Shown here: positions 1 to 7,924 of the stretch, one piece after another | How the letters are laid out: every line of letters begins with the position of its first letter | How positions within the stretch are numbered: the stretch's first letter is position 1 | Source of the DNA: Actinomycetes bacterium | Lineage (GTDB): Bacteria; Actinomycetota; Acidimicrobiia; IMCC26256; Chersky-534 | Direction of reading: 5' to 3' | Length of the DNA: 38,003 nt | Assembly (NCBI GenBank): GCA_025463865.1 | Contig: JAODBH010000263.1 | Location: 1-38,003, forward strand | The notes under the pieces: model-generated | The model's input: the letters and a program-made list of their open reading frames with translations, nothing else | What the model was told of the DNA's origin: nothing | The model's database searches: none | Program-made: the position numbers and the translations under genes

Positions 1-59
1 ATCTGGTGGGCCTCGAGCGCGTCGCCGTAGCGGCGCAGCTGCGCTTCGAGATCAAGCAT
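1..59 (-). CDS. 5' end of a gene coupled to the sigma factor (truncated by window edge)
   Basis: Only the first 19 codons are in the window. They read MLDLEAQLRRYGDALEAHQ from an ATG at 59-57. The first eight bases overlap the last codons and stop of the sigma factor gene (ATGCTTGA), so the two are almost certainly translationally coupled. A second gene coupled to an ECF-type sigma factor is often its anti-sigma or regulatory partner, but too little is visible to name it. Confidence 0.6.
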   Translation of the reverse strand, partial: MLDLEAQLRRYGDALEAHQ

Positions 60-507
60 GCGTCTCGACCTCCAGTTCCTTGCGCAGGCGATCCAAGCCG
101 CGCCGCAGTTGGTTCCCGACCGCGGAGACGCTGATCCCGATGGCCTCCGCGGCTTCGGCGTAGGTCCAAGCGCAGCCGTAGATCAGCCAGACCGCGGCGC
201 GCTGGCCGTTCGGGAGTGCCAAAAGCGCGGGGACCAGGCCCGGCTCGACCTCGGTCGCGCCGATGGCTTCGGGTGCAGGTAGCACGACGGTGCGGCGGGG
301 CCGGGTCCGGCTCACGGCGACGCGATACAGGTAGCCGACGGGGTTGGCCATCGCTCGCACGCCGTCCCAGTGCTCCCAGGCGAACGACAGGGCCTCGGCC
401 GTCCCATCTTCGGCCCGATCGAGACCGCGGGAGGCAGCAAGAGCTCGCATGAGGCGCGGTCGGGCCACGTTCACGAACTCCTCGAACTCGGTCGCCGCCG
501 TGCCCAC
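52..507 (-). CDS. RNA polymerase sigma factor, ECF-like (sigma-70 family)
   Basis: A 151-residue protein of ECF sigma size. Residues ~5-70 resemble region 2 (FEEFVNVARPRL ... ALSFAWEHW ... NPVGYLYRVA). Residues ~95-145 form a region-4 helix-turn-helix (LPNGQRAAVWLIY ... TYAEAAEAIGISVSAVGNQLRRGLDRLR). The family directs core RNA polymerase to alternative promoters. I chose the GTG at 507 because a GAGGGGG ribosome site lies just upstream and the conserved domain begins right after it; the frame stays open to 621 but that extension looks non-conserved. The gene overlaps a downstream partner by 8 bases and is divergent from a glycosyltransferase. The region 2 to 4 linker is short and region 2 is somewhat degenerate, so it may belong to a SigJ/SigK-like or orphan group. 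Confidence 0.8.
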   Translation of the reverse strand: MGTAATEFEEFVNVARPRLMRALAASRGLDRAEDGTAEALSFAWEHWDGVRAMANPVGYLYRVAVSRTRPRRTVVLPAPEAIGATEVEPGLVPALLALPNGQRAAVWLIYGCAWTYAEAAEAIGISVSAVGNQLRRGLDRLRKELEVETHA

Positions 508-780
508 CCGAACCCCCTCACCCAATAGAGCACTCAGCGGGGCGATCGCGCACCCTTTGAAGCAGCGAATCCAGCGGGATACGTCCGGAAGGGGTGCCTT
601 CTTCGCCGGCGGGCTCTTCAACCTGGACGTTGACGAGGTCGAGCTTGCCGGTCATGAACGAAAGGCCGTTGATCGAGCGTGCGAGCTCCTGCCGAGGGGC
701 GGTCGGCTCAAGGGTGGCCCAGCGCTGCCGAGGGTATACGGAGGCCGAGGGGCCTATCGACGGATCGGAGGGCTCTCGCG

Positions 781-1800
781 ATGTCTACAAGGATGGCGAG
801 GCCGGTCGCGGAGGCGCCGGTCACATCGGCGCAGGCCGACGTCTCCATCGTGCTTCCGTACTACCGCTCACATCGTTACTTCGCCGAGACCCTCGACAGC
901 ATCGTCGCCCAAGACTGCAGGGTCCGTGAAGTGGTCGTGATCGACGACGGGACCCCGCCACACCCGGACGGCACGCCTGACACACGCTGCGAGGAGATTC
1001 TCGCCCGCTACCCGTTCGTGACGTTCGCGCGCCAGGACAACACGGGTCCGGGTGGAGCTCGCCATGCAGGAATGCTCCTCACCAGCGCGCCGTACGTGTG
1101 CTTCCTCGACTGCGACGACCGCATCGCGCCCGGGGGTCTGGCCAGACTGCGCGACGCGCTCGTGGAGCACCCCGACTGGGGCCTGGTTTCCGGTCGGGCG
1201 CTCGTCATCGACGAAACGGGTGCTCCCACGGGCATGTTCATGCTGCCCCAACCTGCAGGCGGGGATCTCTACACCGCCCTGCTCGAACGTGCGTACATCT
1301 GTCCTCCCGGAAGCGTTCTGTTCCGACGCTCCGCGCTCGACGCCGTCGGGGGTTGGCACAGCGATCCGCGACGGTGGGGCGTCGAGGACTACGACGTCTA
1401 CCTCCGGGTCGTCCAACTCGGCCCGATCGGCACCGTGCAGGACGTCGTGAACGAGTACCGACGCCATCCCGGATCGCAAGGTCAATACGTCGAGCGCCTG
1501 TACGAGTCGATCGTGTGCATCCTGGGCGACATGGCCACATTCACGCTCGAGGATCCCGAGCGCGACGCCGCCAGGCGGCGCGGCCTGGAGTACTGGCAAC
1601 GCGAGTTCCACCTTCGCCGCCGGGAGCACGAGCTGCGCACGGCTCTCCGATCTCGGGCTTACCTTCGTGCGATCCCGCTCGCGGCCGTCTTCGTGCTCCG
1701 GCACCCGAAGCAGGTGGCTCGGTCCGTGTACCACCGTCTACGGGCCCGTGTGGTGCGGGGCCGTTCACCGTCCACGGTGCACGAGTCGGTGGTCCGCTGA
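781..1800 (+). CDS. Glycosyltransferase family 2
   Basis: A 339-residue GT-A-fold glycosyltransferase. The N-terminal domain starts at VSIVLPYYRSHRYFAETLDSI and has the nucleotide-sugar pocket (VVIDDGTPP), the GPGGARHAG segment and the metal-binding DxD-type motif in FLDCDDRI. Such enzymes add a sugar from a nucleotide-activated donor to a surface polysaccharide, lipid or protein; the acceptor cannot be deduced. The ATG at 781 is preceded by GGAGGG about 9 nt upstream, and the conserved fold begins 20 residues in, so this start is preferred over one at 679. No membrane segment is evident. It stands alone, convergent with the small membrane protein gene, so there is no polysaccharide cluster to fix its role. 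Confidence 0.87.
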   Translation: MSTRMARPVAEAPVTSAQADVSIVLPYYRSHRYFAETLDSIVAQDCRVREVVVIDDGTPPHPDGTPDTRCEEILARYPFVTFARQDNTGPGGARHAGMLLTSAPYVCFLDCDDRIAPGGLARLRDALVEHPDWGLVSGRALVIDETGAPTGMFMLPQPAGGDLYTALLERAYICPPGSVLFRRSALDAVGGWHSDPRRWGVEDYDVYLRVVQLGPIGTVQDVVNEYRRHPGSQGQYVERLYESIVCILGDMATFTLEDPERDAARRRGLEYWQREFHLRRREHELRTALRSRAYLRAIPLAAVFVLRHPKQVARSVYHRLRARVVRGRSPSTVHESVVR

Positions 1801-1806
1801 GCGACC

Positions 1807-1821
1807 GACCTCCAGTAGGTC
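1807..1821. terminator. Weak hairpin between convergent genes
   Basis: GACCT (1807-1811) and AGGTC (1817-1821) form a 5-bp stem with a CCAGT loop, in the 49-base gap between the glycosyltransferase stop and the stop of the convergent membrane protein gene. It could serve both directions, but there is no U-tract and the stem is short. Confidence 0.25.
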
Positions 1822-1849
1822 CTGCCCACAACCCTTTGGTCGATGCACG

Positions 1850-2068
1850 TCATGCAACCACGCGGCGTCCCGAACCTTCGGAGGCCGGTGCATCGTGGCG
1901 AGCCAGGTCGTCGATCGGACGACCGTCGATGACGCTGACCACGTCTTCGACGGCAGGGGCGAACGAGCGGAAATAGCGGTTGAGGCGGGCGCACGACACG
2001 GCACGTACCACGGAGAGCGTTGCACTCGCCGCCACCACCGAGATCACGATCACCAAGACGATGCCCAT
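1850..2068 (-). CDS. Small single-pass membrane protein (72 aa)
   Basis: The protein begins MGIVLVIVISVVAASATLSVV, a hydrophobic N-terminal helix (about residues 2-22) followed by a basic stretch (RAVSCARLNRYFRSF) and a hydrophilic, mixed-charge C-terminus. This predicts an N-terminally anchored protein with a cytoplasmic tail. The ATG at 2068 is supported by a GAGAGAGGAG ribosome site about 8 nt upstream; the frame is open further upstream but that part is not plausible protein. It lies 50 bases downstream of the LuxR-type regulator on the same strand and is probably co-transcribed. I do not recognise a family; a role as membrane partner of the regulator is only a guess. Confidence 0.6.
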   Translation of the reverse strand: MGIVLVIVISVVAASATLSVVRAVSCARLNRYFRSFAPAVEDVVSVIDGRPIDDLARHDAPASEGSGRRVVA

Positions 2069-2118
2069 GGCACACGCACACTCCTCTCTCGGTCGCCGGT
2101 CCCGCGGACGAGCGCCGG

Positions 2119-2784
2119 TCAGGCCGAAGCCCTGAAGACCAGGGACTGCTCGTGCTGCAGGACGACTCGCGTCAGATCGACGCGCGAGGTGATGTCCAGC
2201 TTGCGGAAGATCTGGCGCAGGTGGAAGTCGATGGTGTGGCGCGACATGAACAGTCGTGTCGCGATCTCGCGATTGGTCATGCCCGACGCGACGAACGCGG
2301 CGATGCCGAGCTCCGACTCCCGCAGGCTCTTCCAGCCGATCGACTCCCGCGCCGACCTCGGCTGCCGCCGGCGTGACGAGCAGTCGACTGCGTCGTTGAC
2401 CGCGTCGACGCGGATGAGGGCGCCGATCAGCTGCGCTCCCGCGTAGACACCCGAGCACGCGGCGGTGAGCACATGGTCTCGCACGTGCAGCGTGTGCCCC
2501 GAGTGATCCCCCGCGTCGATCAGCCCAAGCGCCCAAATCCAGAGCACGGACCGGTCGCCGTCTTCGACGAGTCGCGCCGCCGCGGCGTTGGGGAACAGCT
2601 GACGTGGGTTCACGCAGATGATCGGGCCGCGTGCCCGTCGCCGCGCCTCGACGAAATGGTCGAACAGGGCCGCGTCCGGGGCCGGGGTGCTCACACGGTC
2701 ATGGCCCGGGGGCGCGTCGACCACGACGAAGGTCTCGCCTGCATCGAGGTCCGGATCAGCCGTCAACATCGTGTGCACCGACAT
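2119..2784 (-). CDS. LuxR-type helix-turn-helix transcriptional regulator
   Basis: A 221-residue regulator. The C-terminal ~60 residues are a LuxR/GerE DNA-binding domain (ELGIAAFVASGMTNREIATRLFMSRHTIDFHLRQIFRKLDI). The N-terminal ~145 residues contain no phosphoacceptor Asp pattern, so this is not a standard response regulator; it may be a GAF-like or other ligand-sensing domain. The ATG at 2784 has a strong GGGGAGGAG ribosome site 5 nt upstream, deciding it over the longer frame from 2835. It is transcribed away from the receiver gene at 2971 and followed by a 72-residue membrane protein, a likely operon partner. Target genes are unknown. Confidence 0.85.
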   Translation of the reverse strand: MSVHTMLTADPDLDAGETFVVVDAPPGHDRVSTPAPDAALFDHFVEARRRARGPIICVNPRQLFPNAAAARLVEDGDRSVLWIWALGLIDAGDHSGHTLHVRDHVLTAACSGVYAGAQLIGALIRVDAVNDAVDCSSRRRQPRSARESIGWKSLRESELGIAAFVASGMTNREIATRLFMSRHTIDFHLRQIFRKLDITSRVDLTRVVLQHEQSLVFRASA

Positions 2785-2970
2785 CGTTGCTCCTCCCCAT
2801 CGCCTCGAGCGGCGACGCTCGATGCACGATCGCACGCCGCGGGTTCGACCTCATCGCTGCCAACCGCAAAGTCGGTCTGCGGCCAGCAGGGCGATCTGCA
2901 TTCCGGCTAGCTGCAATGCGGCGTGACGGCTCGGCTGCGATCGTCGGAACACCGAGAAAGGAAAGGACCC

Positions 2971-3327
2971 GTGCGCTCCCGTCTGTTGATCGTCGACGAC
3001 AACCGTCACTTCCTCGAGGCCGCGAAGGATCTCCTGGAACGACAAGGCGCCGAGGTCGTCGGCGTCTGCTCGACGGGCGCCGACGCCGCGCGCCTCGCGG
3101 CGGAGCTCCGCCCCGATGTGGTGCTGGTCGATGTGGACCTGGGTCCTGAGGACGGCCTCGACGTCGCGGCGCGGTTCGGTGGCAGTCCCCCCGTCCTGCT
3201 CATCTCGGCGTACAGCGAGGCCGAGATCGCCGACCTCCTCGCGTGCAGCACGGCCGTCGGCTTCATCTCGAAGACCGATCTGTCGGCCGACAGGATCGTC
3301 GCTCTCCTGGACCACACCGGCACATGA
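2971..3327 (+). CDS. Stand-alone response regulator receiver domain
   Basis: A 118-residue CheY-like receiver with no output domain. The conserved sites are visible: the acidic pair in LLIVDDN, the phosphoacceptor in VVLVDVDLG, the Ser in LLISAYS and the Lys in FISKTDL. The GTG at 2971 is preceded by a purine-rich GAAAGGAAAGGA ribosome site. Single-domain receivers act as phosphorelay intermediates or bind other proteins. The next gene is a full response regulator, separated by a hairpin and its own promoter, and no kinase is encoded nearby, so the phosphodonor must be elsewhere. Confidence 0.85.
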   Translation: MRSRLLIVDDNRHFLEAAKDLLERQGAEVVGVCSTGADAARLAAELRPDVVLVDVDLGPEDGLDVAARFGGSPPVLLISAYSEAEIADLLACSTAVGFISKTDLSADRIVALLDHTGT

Positions 3328-3333
3328 AGCACG

Positions 3334-3354
3334 CGCCACCCCTCGGGGGTGGCG
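3334..3354. terminator. Perfect 9-bp GC hairpin after the receiver gene
   Basis: CGCCACCCC (3334-3342) pairs perfectly with GGGGTGGCG (3346-3354) around a 3-nt loop, 7 nt after the stop codon of the receiver gene. There is no U-tract, as is common for terminators in high-GC actinobacteria. A -10-like element for the next gene follows 18 nt later, so the hairpin may insulate the two genes. Confidence 0.6.
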
Positions 3355-3372
3355 AAGCGTCCCGGATGCGCC

Positions 3373-3385
3373 GATAATCCTGAGG
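3373..3385 (+). promoter_or_regulatory. -10 element for a leaderless response-regulator mRNA
   Basis: GATAAT at 3373-3378 lies 6 nt before the GTG start at 3385, placing the expected transcription start at or next to the start codon. No ribosome site is placed properly for this GTG. No convincing -35 is seen. Confidence 0.5.
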
Positions 3386-4041
3386 TGTCCGGGCGTACGC
3401 GGGTGGTGATCGCCGATGACGACATCCTCCTGCGTGAGGGGCTCGCGAGCCTGCTCACCAGCCGCGGCTTCGACGTCGTCGGACAGTTCGGCGAGCCGTC
3501 CGATCTGATCGCCTGCGTGAGCGCCGAACGTCCCGGACTGGTGATCGTCGACATCCGGATGCCGCCGACCAACACGACGGAGGGACTCGACGCCGCGCAG
3601 ACCATCCGTCAGTCGGCTCCGGAGACGGCGATCCTGGTGCTCTCGGCGCACGTCGAGGTCGAGCAGGCCATGGACCTGATCGGCGCCGGTCGCGGCACCG
3701 GCTACCTCCTGAAGTCCCGGATCATCGACGTGGACGAGTTCGTCGACACGCTCGACCGGATCGTGAAGGGAGGCACGGTGGTCGACCCCGCGCTCGTCCA
3801 CGAGCTCGTCGCGGCCCGCCGCGTGGTCGACCCGCTCGACGTGCTGTCAGCACGGGAGCGCGAAGTCCTGGCTCTCATGGCCGAGGGCCGGTCCAATGCC
3901 GGCATCGCGAAGCGCCTGTTCGTGACCGAAGGAACGGTCGAGAAGCATGTCCGCAGCATCCTGATGAAGCTCGACGTGCCGGAAGCCACGGACGATCACC
4001 GACGCGTGATCGCCGTGCTGACGTACCTCGACTCCCTCTAG
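3385..4041 (+). CDS. Response regulator, NarL/FixJ type (receiver + LuxR HTH)
   Basis: A 218-residue two-domain regulator. The N-terminal receiver (residues ~5-125) shows VVIADDD, the phosphoacceptor in LVIVDIRMPP, VLSAH and the Lys in YLLKSRI. The C-terminal LuxR/GerE domain (residues ~150-210) has LSAREREVLALMAEGRSN, AGIAKRLFVTEGTVEKHV and RSILMKL. It activates or represses transcription after phosphorylation by a histidine kinase, which is not encoded here. The start is set at GTG 3385 because the receiver begins five residues later and a -10 element sits immediately upstream; a longer version from 3349 would start inside the preceding hairpin. The spacing fits leaderless translation. Confidence 0.87.
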   Translation: MSGRTRVVIADDDILLREGLASLLTSRGFDVVGQFGEPSDLIACVSAERPGLVIVDIRMPPTNTTEGLDAAQTIRQSAPETAILVLSAHVEVEQAMDLIGAGRGTGYLLKSRIIDVDEFVDTLDRIVKGGTVVDPALVHELVAARRVVDPLDVLSAREREVLALMAEGRSNAGIAKRLFVTEGTVEKHVRSILMKLDVPEATDDHRRVIAVLTYLDSL

Positions 4042-4110
4042 CCGCGGTTTCCCTGGCACTACGCGAGCGCGGGATGAACGCTTCGGTCCGGCGCACGATC
4101 ATCACGACGT

Positions 4111-5664
4111 ATGACCGCAACCAGCGAACGGACCGGACCACGACCCGGTCTGGGCATGTGGGCGCTCGCCGTCGCCCTGGGCGGGCAAATGGTCGTCGTC
4201 CTCGACTTCAGCATCGTGAACGTGGCCCTGCCCTCGTTGAGCAGCGAGCTCGGCATCTCGCTCAGCATGGCGCAGTGGGTGGTGACGGCGTACGCACTCA
4301 CCTTGGGCGGCCTGCTCGTGTTCGGCGGGCGGGCAGCTGACCTCTTCGGTCGACGACGTCTGCTGATCGCCGGACTCCTGGTGTTCGGCGGCGCTTCCGC
4401 GCTCGGAGGCGTGGCCCCGAATGTCGAGCTCCTCGTCGCCGCGCGGGCCGTGCAGGGCGTGGCCGCCGCGTTCATCGCGCCCGCGGCGCTGTCGATCCTC
4501 ACGACGAGCTTCGCAGAGGGCCCGAAACGAAACCGCGTGCTCGGCTACTACGGGATCATCTCGTCGATCGGGTTCGTGTTCGGGCTCGTCGCAGGCGGAA
4601 TCCTGGTCGACACCGTCGGCTGGCGGGGCGTGTTCTTCGTCAACGTCCCGTTGTGCTTCGCGCTGGCGGCCCTCGGCGCTCGCACGCTCCCCGAGGACCT
4701 CAGCACGTCGACCCACCACACGCTCGACGTCCTGGGGGCTTTGCTCGTGACGGCCGGCATCGCGGGGCTCGTGCTGGCACCCACGTTCGGCACGACCGAC
4801 GGGTGGGGTTCTCCCAGCTTCCTCGGCTGCCTGCTCGGCGGTGCAGCATTGATCGGGCTCTTCGTGGTGCACGAATCCGTGACGGCGGAGCCGCTGGTAC
4901 CGATGTCGATCTTCCGCCACCGCACGGTCGTCGTCGGTGACGTGTTGGCCGGGCTGCTCGGCGCATGCATCGCCGCCGAGGTGCTCGTCCTCAGCCTCTA
5001 CAGCCAGGAGGTCCTCGGCTACTCCGCGCTCCTCGCCGGGTTCATCGCGATCCCACAGGGGATCGGCGGAATGTTGCGTGGCGTCGTCGGACCCGGCCTG
5101 TTGGACCGGGTCGGGCTGAAGCCGTTCGTCTTGGCCGCGTGCGCGCTGACCGCGGCGAGCATCGCACTCCTCTTCCGATTCCCGCTCACCACGCACTATC
5201 CGGGGCTCGGCGTTGTGCTCCTCGGAGCCGGCTTCGGGACGACAAGCGTCCTCTACGCCGCGACCGTGGCGGGCAGCACCGGAGTCGCGGACAACGAGCA
5301 GGGACTGGCGGGCGCCCTGCTCAACACGACCCGCCAGATGGGAGCCGCAATCGGAGTCGCGATTCTGCTGTCGCTCGCGGGGACCGGCGGATCAACCTCG
5401 ACGTCGCAGCTGGCGGCGAGCTACCGGACCGCACTCGTGTGCGCGACCGGGCTCATCCTCGTGGGAGCCGCGGTCGTCACGTTCGCCCTCCCGAACCGCC
5501 GGCGCGCCCGCGTCAGCAGTGGGGCGCCAGCCGGTCCTGGCACCGTCATGGAGCGGGCCACCCGATCGAGGGCGCAAGCCGGCGGGCCTCCTCGGCCCAG
5601 CCGGCGAGATGAGCGAGCGCGGCGCCGCGTGCACGGAAGAGGGGCGCGGGATCGGTCGGTGTAG
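4111..5664 (+). CDS. MFS transporter, DHA2-like drug:H+ antiporter (14 TM)
   Basis: A 517-residue multi-pass membrane protein of the EmrB/QacA (DHA2) type. The N-terminus has the typical first helix with VVVLDFSIVNVALPSLSSELG, then the cytoplasmic loop motif GGRAADLFGRRR. Repeated hydrophobic stretches fit about 14 helices through residue ~465. It should export small, often lipophilic, compounds using the proton gradient; the substrate is unknown. The last ~50 residues are Arg/Pro/Gly-rich and unlike a membrane protein: they are encoded where the frame runs through the 3' end of the convergent phosphotransferase pseudogene (119-base overlap), so the native stop may have been lost. No strong ribosome site precedes the ATG. 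Confidence 0.87.
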   Translation: MTATSERTGPRPGLGMWALAVALGGQMVVVLDFSIVNVALPSLSSELGISLSMAQWVVTAYALTLGGLLVFGGRAADLFGRRRLLIAGLLVFGGASALGGVAPNVELLVAARAVQGVAAAFIAPAALSILTTSFAEGPKRNRVLGYYGIISSIGFVFGLVAGGILVDTVGWRGVFFVNVPLCFALAALGARTLPEDLSTSTHHTLDVLGALLVTAGIAGLVLAPTFGTTDGWGSPSFLGCLLGGAALIGLFVVHESVTAEPLVPMSIFRHRTVVVGDVLAGLLGACIAAEVLVLSLYSQEVLGYSALLAGFIAIPQGIGGMLRGVVGPGLLDRVGLKPFVLAACALTAASIALLFRFPLTTHYPGLGVVLLGAGFGTTSVLYAATVAGSTGVADNEQGLAGALLNTTRQMGAAIGVAILLSLAGTGGSTSTSQLAASYRTALVCATGLILVGAAVVTFALPNRRRARVSSGAPAGPGTVMERATRSRAQAGGPPRPSRRDERARRRVHGRGARDRSV

Positions 5665-6681
5665 ACCCTCCGTACGCGGACAGTCCGCCGCGAACCGCGC
5701 GGTCGAGCATGTGCGCAGCCAGCCAGTCGTACTTCACGGCCGATGCGAGCATTCCCAATCGGATCAGCCGCTCGTCACCCCGCCACCCTGCACTCGACAG
5801 TCCGCGCGTGTAGCCGTCGTACAAGCGTCGGGTGAGCTCCGGGAGCAGGTCCGACGGGACGAAGAGATCGGCCACGCAGTCGGGGATCAGGTTGCCGAGG
5901 TCCTCGCCCAGGCACCCGTCCCCGACGAACGACCAATCGACGAGCACGGTGTCGCCGGGCCCGCGGTCGATGAGGTTGGCGGGCCACACGTCGAGATGGC
6001 ACACGGTGCGCGGCAGCTCCTCGAGCACCCGGAGGAACCAATCACGATCGGCGTGCAGCCGTGCCATCTGCTCACGGAGGCCGGGGGGAAAGTTGTCGCG
6101 GATCAGCGGCTGGGCCCACGCGTCGTCGTTCTCGAAGAGATCCCAGCCGAGGTGCTTCGCCCGACGTACGAGCGGAGGAACCGACGACTCGTCCAGGGAA
6201 GCTCGTCCGTGGCGCCTCGTGTGAGCTCGCCCTGCGCCGTCCCGAGCCCGACCACCATCGTTTCGAGCCCGTCGATGGTCCAGCCCGCGCCCGTGCTGCC
6301 GTCGACGTGCTCGAGCCACAGCGCGATGGTTCCGTCACTCCGGCGGAACGACTCGAGGAGCCGGGGAGCCCGGAGACCGAAGCGCTCCCACCGCTGCGCC
6401 AGGCCGGACTCGTAGGCGAGGGCCTCCCGCTCCCAGTAGTTCCAGTCGCGAGGGTCGCTCGAGCCGACCCACCGGCCGTCGTCGGTCTGCGCGCCGGACA
6501 GGACCTTCAAGACCGCGGTGAGCCCGTCCGAACGAACCCGCCAGATCCCGGCCGTCACCGCGTTGTGCAGATTGTGGGCCAACGGCTCAGCCGTCCAACC
6601 GTGCGGCGCATGGTCGAGCAGTCGGGTCAGCTCGGCCTCGACGAACGCGGGATCAGGTTGCCGTCCGAGCGCTGCGTCCAC
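5546..6681 (-). pseudogene. Aminoglycoside phosphotransferase-like gene with a frameshift
   Basis: Two adjacent frames encode the two halves of one APH/choline-kinase-fold protein. The 5' frame (from ATG 6681) gives the N-lobe, with WRVRSDGLTAVLKVLSG carrying a nucleotide-binding-lobe Lys and DELPWTSRRFLRSYV. The 3' frame (to 5546) gives the C-lobe, with the catalytic loop HLDVWPANLI and the metal-binding VLVDWSFVG. The frames join near 6155-6185: after ..RSYV the sense must continue as RAKHLGWDLFENDDAW, which needs one extra base in a GTCGGGCG context. The family phosphorylates small hydroxylated substrates. All catalytic residues remain, so this is a recent mutation or a one-base sequencing error. 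No canonical slippery heptamer is present. Confidence 0.75.
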
Positions 6682-6738
6682 GGAACCACGTTGCCAGGCG
6701 GCCGCGCCGCGTGCACCGCTTCGGCCCGAATGCGCGGC

Positions 6739-7899
6739 TCAGACGGGAACGTGCTCGCTTCCGACCCACTCGCGTCCGAACCAGCGCCGGATCCTCGTGG
6801 TGCCGAACTCGATCTTGTCGGCCGCGATGTTGCTCGACGGGCCTTCGAGCGCGCCGGCGGGCGTCTGCCCGCTCAGGAAGGTGACCTCGACCTTGGCGAC
6901 CATGTCGTCACCGAACTCGAGGTAGCAGGTGCCGTGCCCGTCGTAGGTGCTCGGTGTTGTGCCGGTCCTGATCCTGGCGATGATCTGGTCCGCCACCACC
7001 GTCGCTTGGCCCTCGGCGAACACGCCGGCCTTGGGAGTGCCGACGCTCGTCACGTCGCCCACCGCGTAGACGCCGGGAAAGGAGGTTTCGAGTGTCAGCG
7101 GATTCACCGGGACCCAGCCGTCGACCGTCATGCCCGACTCCTCCACGACGCGGGGAACCTTGTGCTCGGGCACCCCGAGGAAGAGATCGAAGGGCAGCTC
7201 GGAACCGTCGCTGAGCACCGCGACCTTGCGGACACCGTCGAGCGCGCGGACGGTCCGCTCAGGGACCCAGCGGATCCCACGTTCCTCGAACGCTGCGAGC
7301 AACGCCTTCGAAGCGTCGGGCGATGGGGGGATCGGCGCGCCCATCGGCATGACCAGTGAGATCGATGACGCGTCCCGAAGCTCACGCCGCACGAGGAAGT
7401 CGTGCACGAGCAGTGAAGTCTCGCTCGGCGCCGGCGGACACTTGAACGGCGTCGAGGTGACCCCGACGATGACGTCACCTCCTGGGAACGCAGCAAGAAC
7501 GTCCCGTAACGCGAACGCGCCCGGCAGTGTGTAGAACTCGTGGCCCACCTCGACCAGTCCCGGCGTTGCCGACGGATCCAGGTCGGCGCCCAGCGCGACG
7601 ACGAGGATGTCGGCGTCGTAGGAGGCGCCGTCGTCGGCCTCTACCCGCTTGGCCACCGGATCGATCGACCGGATCACCGCGCGTACGAAGCGCACGCCGG
7701 GCTTCTCGATGTCGCGGTACGGGTGGAAGACCCCCGCGGGAAGCGAGCGGCCGAACATCACGTCGAGCTTCGAGAAGCCGAACACGAATCCTTCGGCCCG
7801 ATCGATGAGCACGACGTCGACGTCGTCGCCGAACTCCTCCGACAGCCTTGTCGTCAGCTCGAGGCCACCGAAGCCTGCGCCGAGCACGACAATTCGCAT
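6739..7899 (-). CDS. FAD-dependent oxidoreductase, sulfide:quinone reductase/FccB-like
   Basis: A 386-residue two-dinucleotide-fold flavoprotein. The N-terminal Rossmann motif is VVLGAGFGGLE (residues 4-14), a second region holds ILVVALGAD, and the FAD-binding VYAVGDVTSVGTPKAG lies at ~278-292. Cys154 in STPFKCPPAPSE matches the conserved CPPAP segment of sulfide:quinone reductases and flavocytochrome c sulfide dehydrogenases, and Cys325 in HGTCYLEFGDD is placed like the second redox cysteine. It probably oxidises sulfide or a related thiol/hydride donor and passes electrons to quinone; NADH dehydrogenase-like activity is the alternative. There is no clear signal peptide. The ATG at 7899 follows a TACATT -10 by 6 nt, suggesting a leaderless mRNA. 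Confidence 0.82.
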   Translation of the reverse strand: MRIVVLGAGFGGLELTTRLSEEFGDDVDVVLIDRAEGFVFGFSKLDVMFGRSLPAGVFHPYRDIEKPGVRFVRAVIRSIDPVAKRVEADDGASYDADILVVALGADLDPSATPGLVEVGHEFYTLPGAFALRDVLAAFPGGDVIVGVTSTPFKCPPAPSETSLLVHDFLVRRELRDASSISLVMPMGAPIPPSPDASKALLAAFEERGIRWVPERTVRALDGVRKVAVLSDGSELPFDLFLGVPEHKVPRVVEESGMTVDGWVPVNPLTLETSFPGVYAVGDVTSVGTPKAGVFAEGQATVVADQIIARIRTGTTPSTYDGHGTCYLEFGDDMVAKVEVTFLSGQTPAGALEGPSSNIAADKIEFGTTRIRRWFGREWVGSEHVPV

Positions 7900-7911
7900 G
7901 CGGAGAATGTA
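7900..7911 (-). promoter_or_regulatory. -10 element for leaderless flavoprotein mRNA
   Basis: On the minus strand TACATT (7911-7906) is followed by six bases and the ATG at 7899. The short distance leaves no room for a ribosome site, so the mRNA is expected to begin at or beside the start codon. Confidence 0.5.
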
Positions 7912-7924
7912 GCGAACGCCTGCT

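Noticed and set aside
3350-3355. TGGCGA as a -35 for the NarL-type regulator gene.
   Set aside because: The spacing of 17 is right, but only 3 of 6 bases match and it lies inside the hairpin stem.
6150-6190. Programmed ribosomal frameshift joining the two APH-like halves.
   Set aside because: There is no slippery heptamer or downstream pseudoknot-like structure. A simple one-base loss explains the break.
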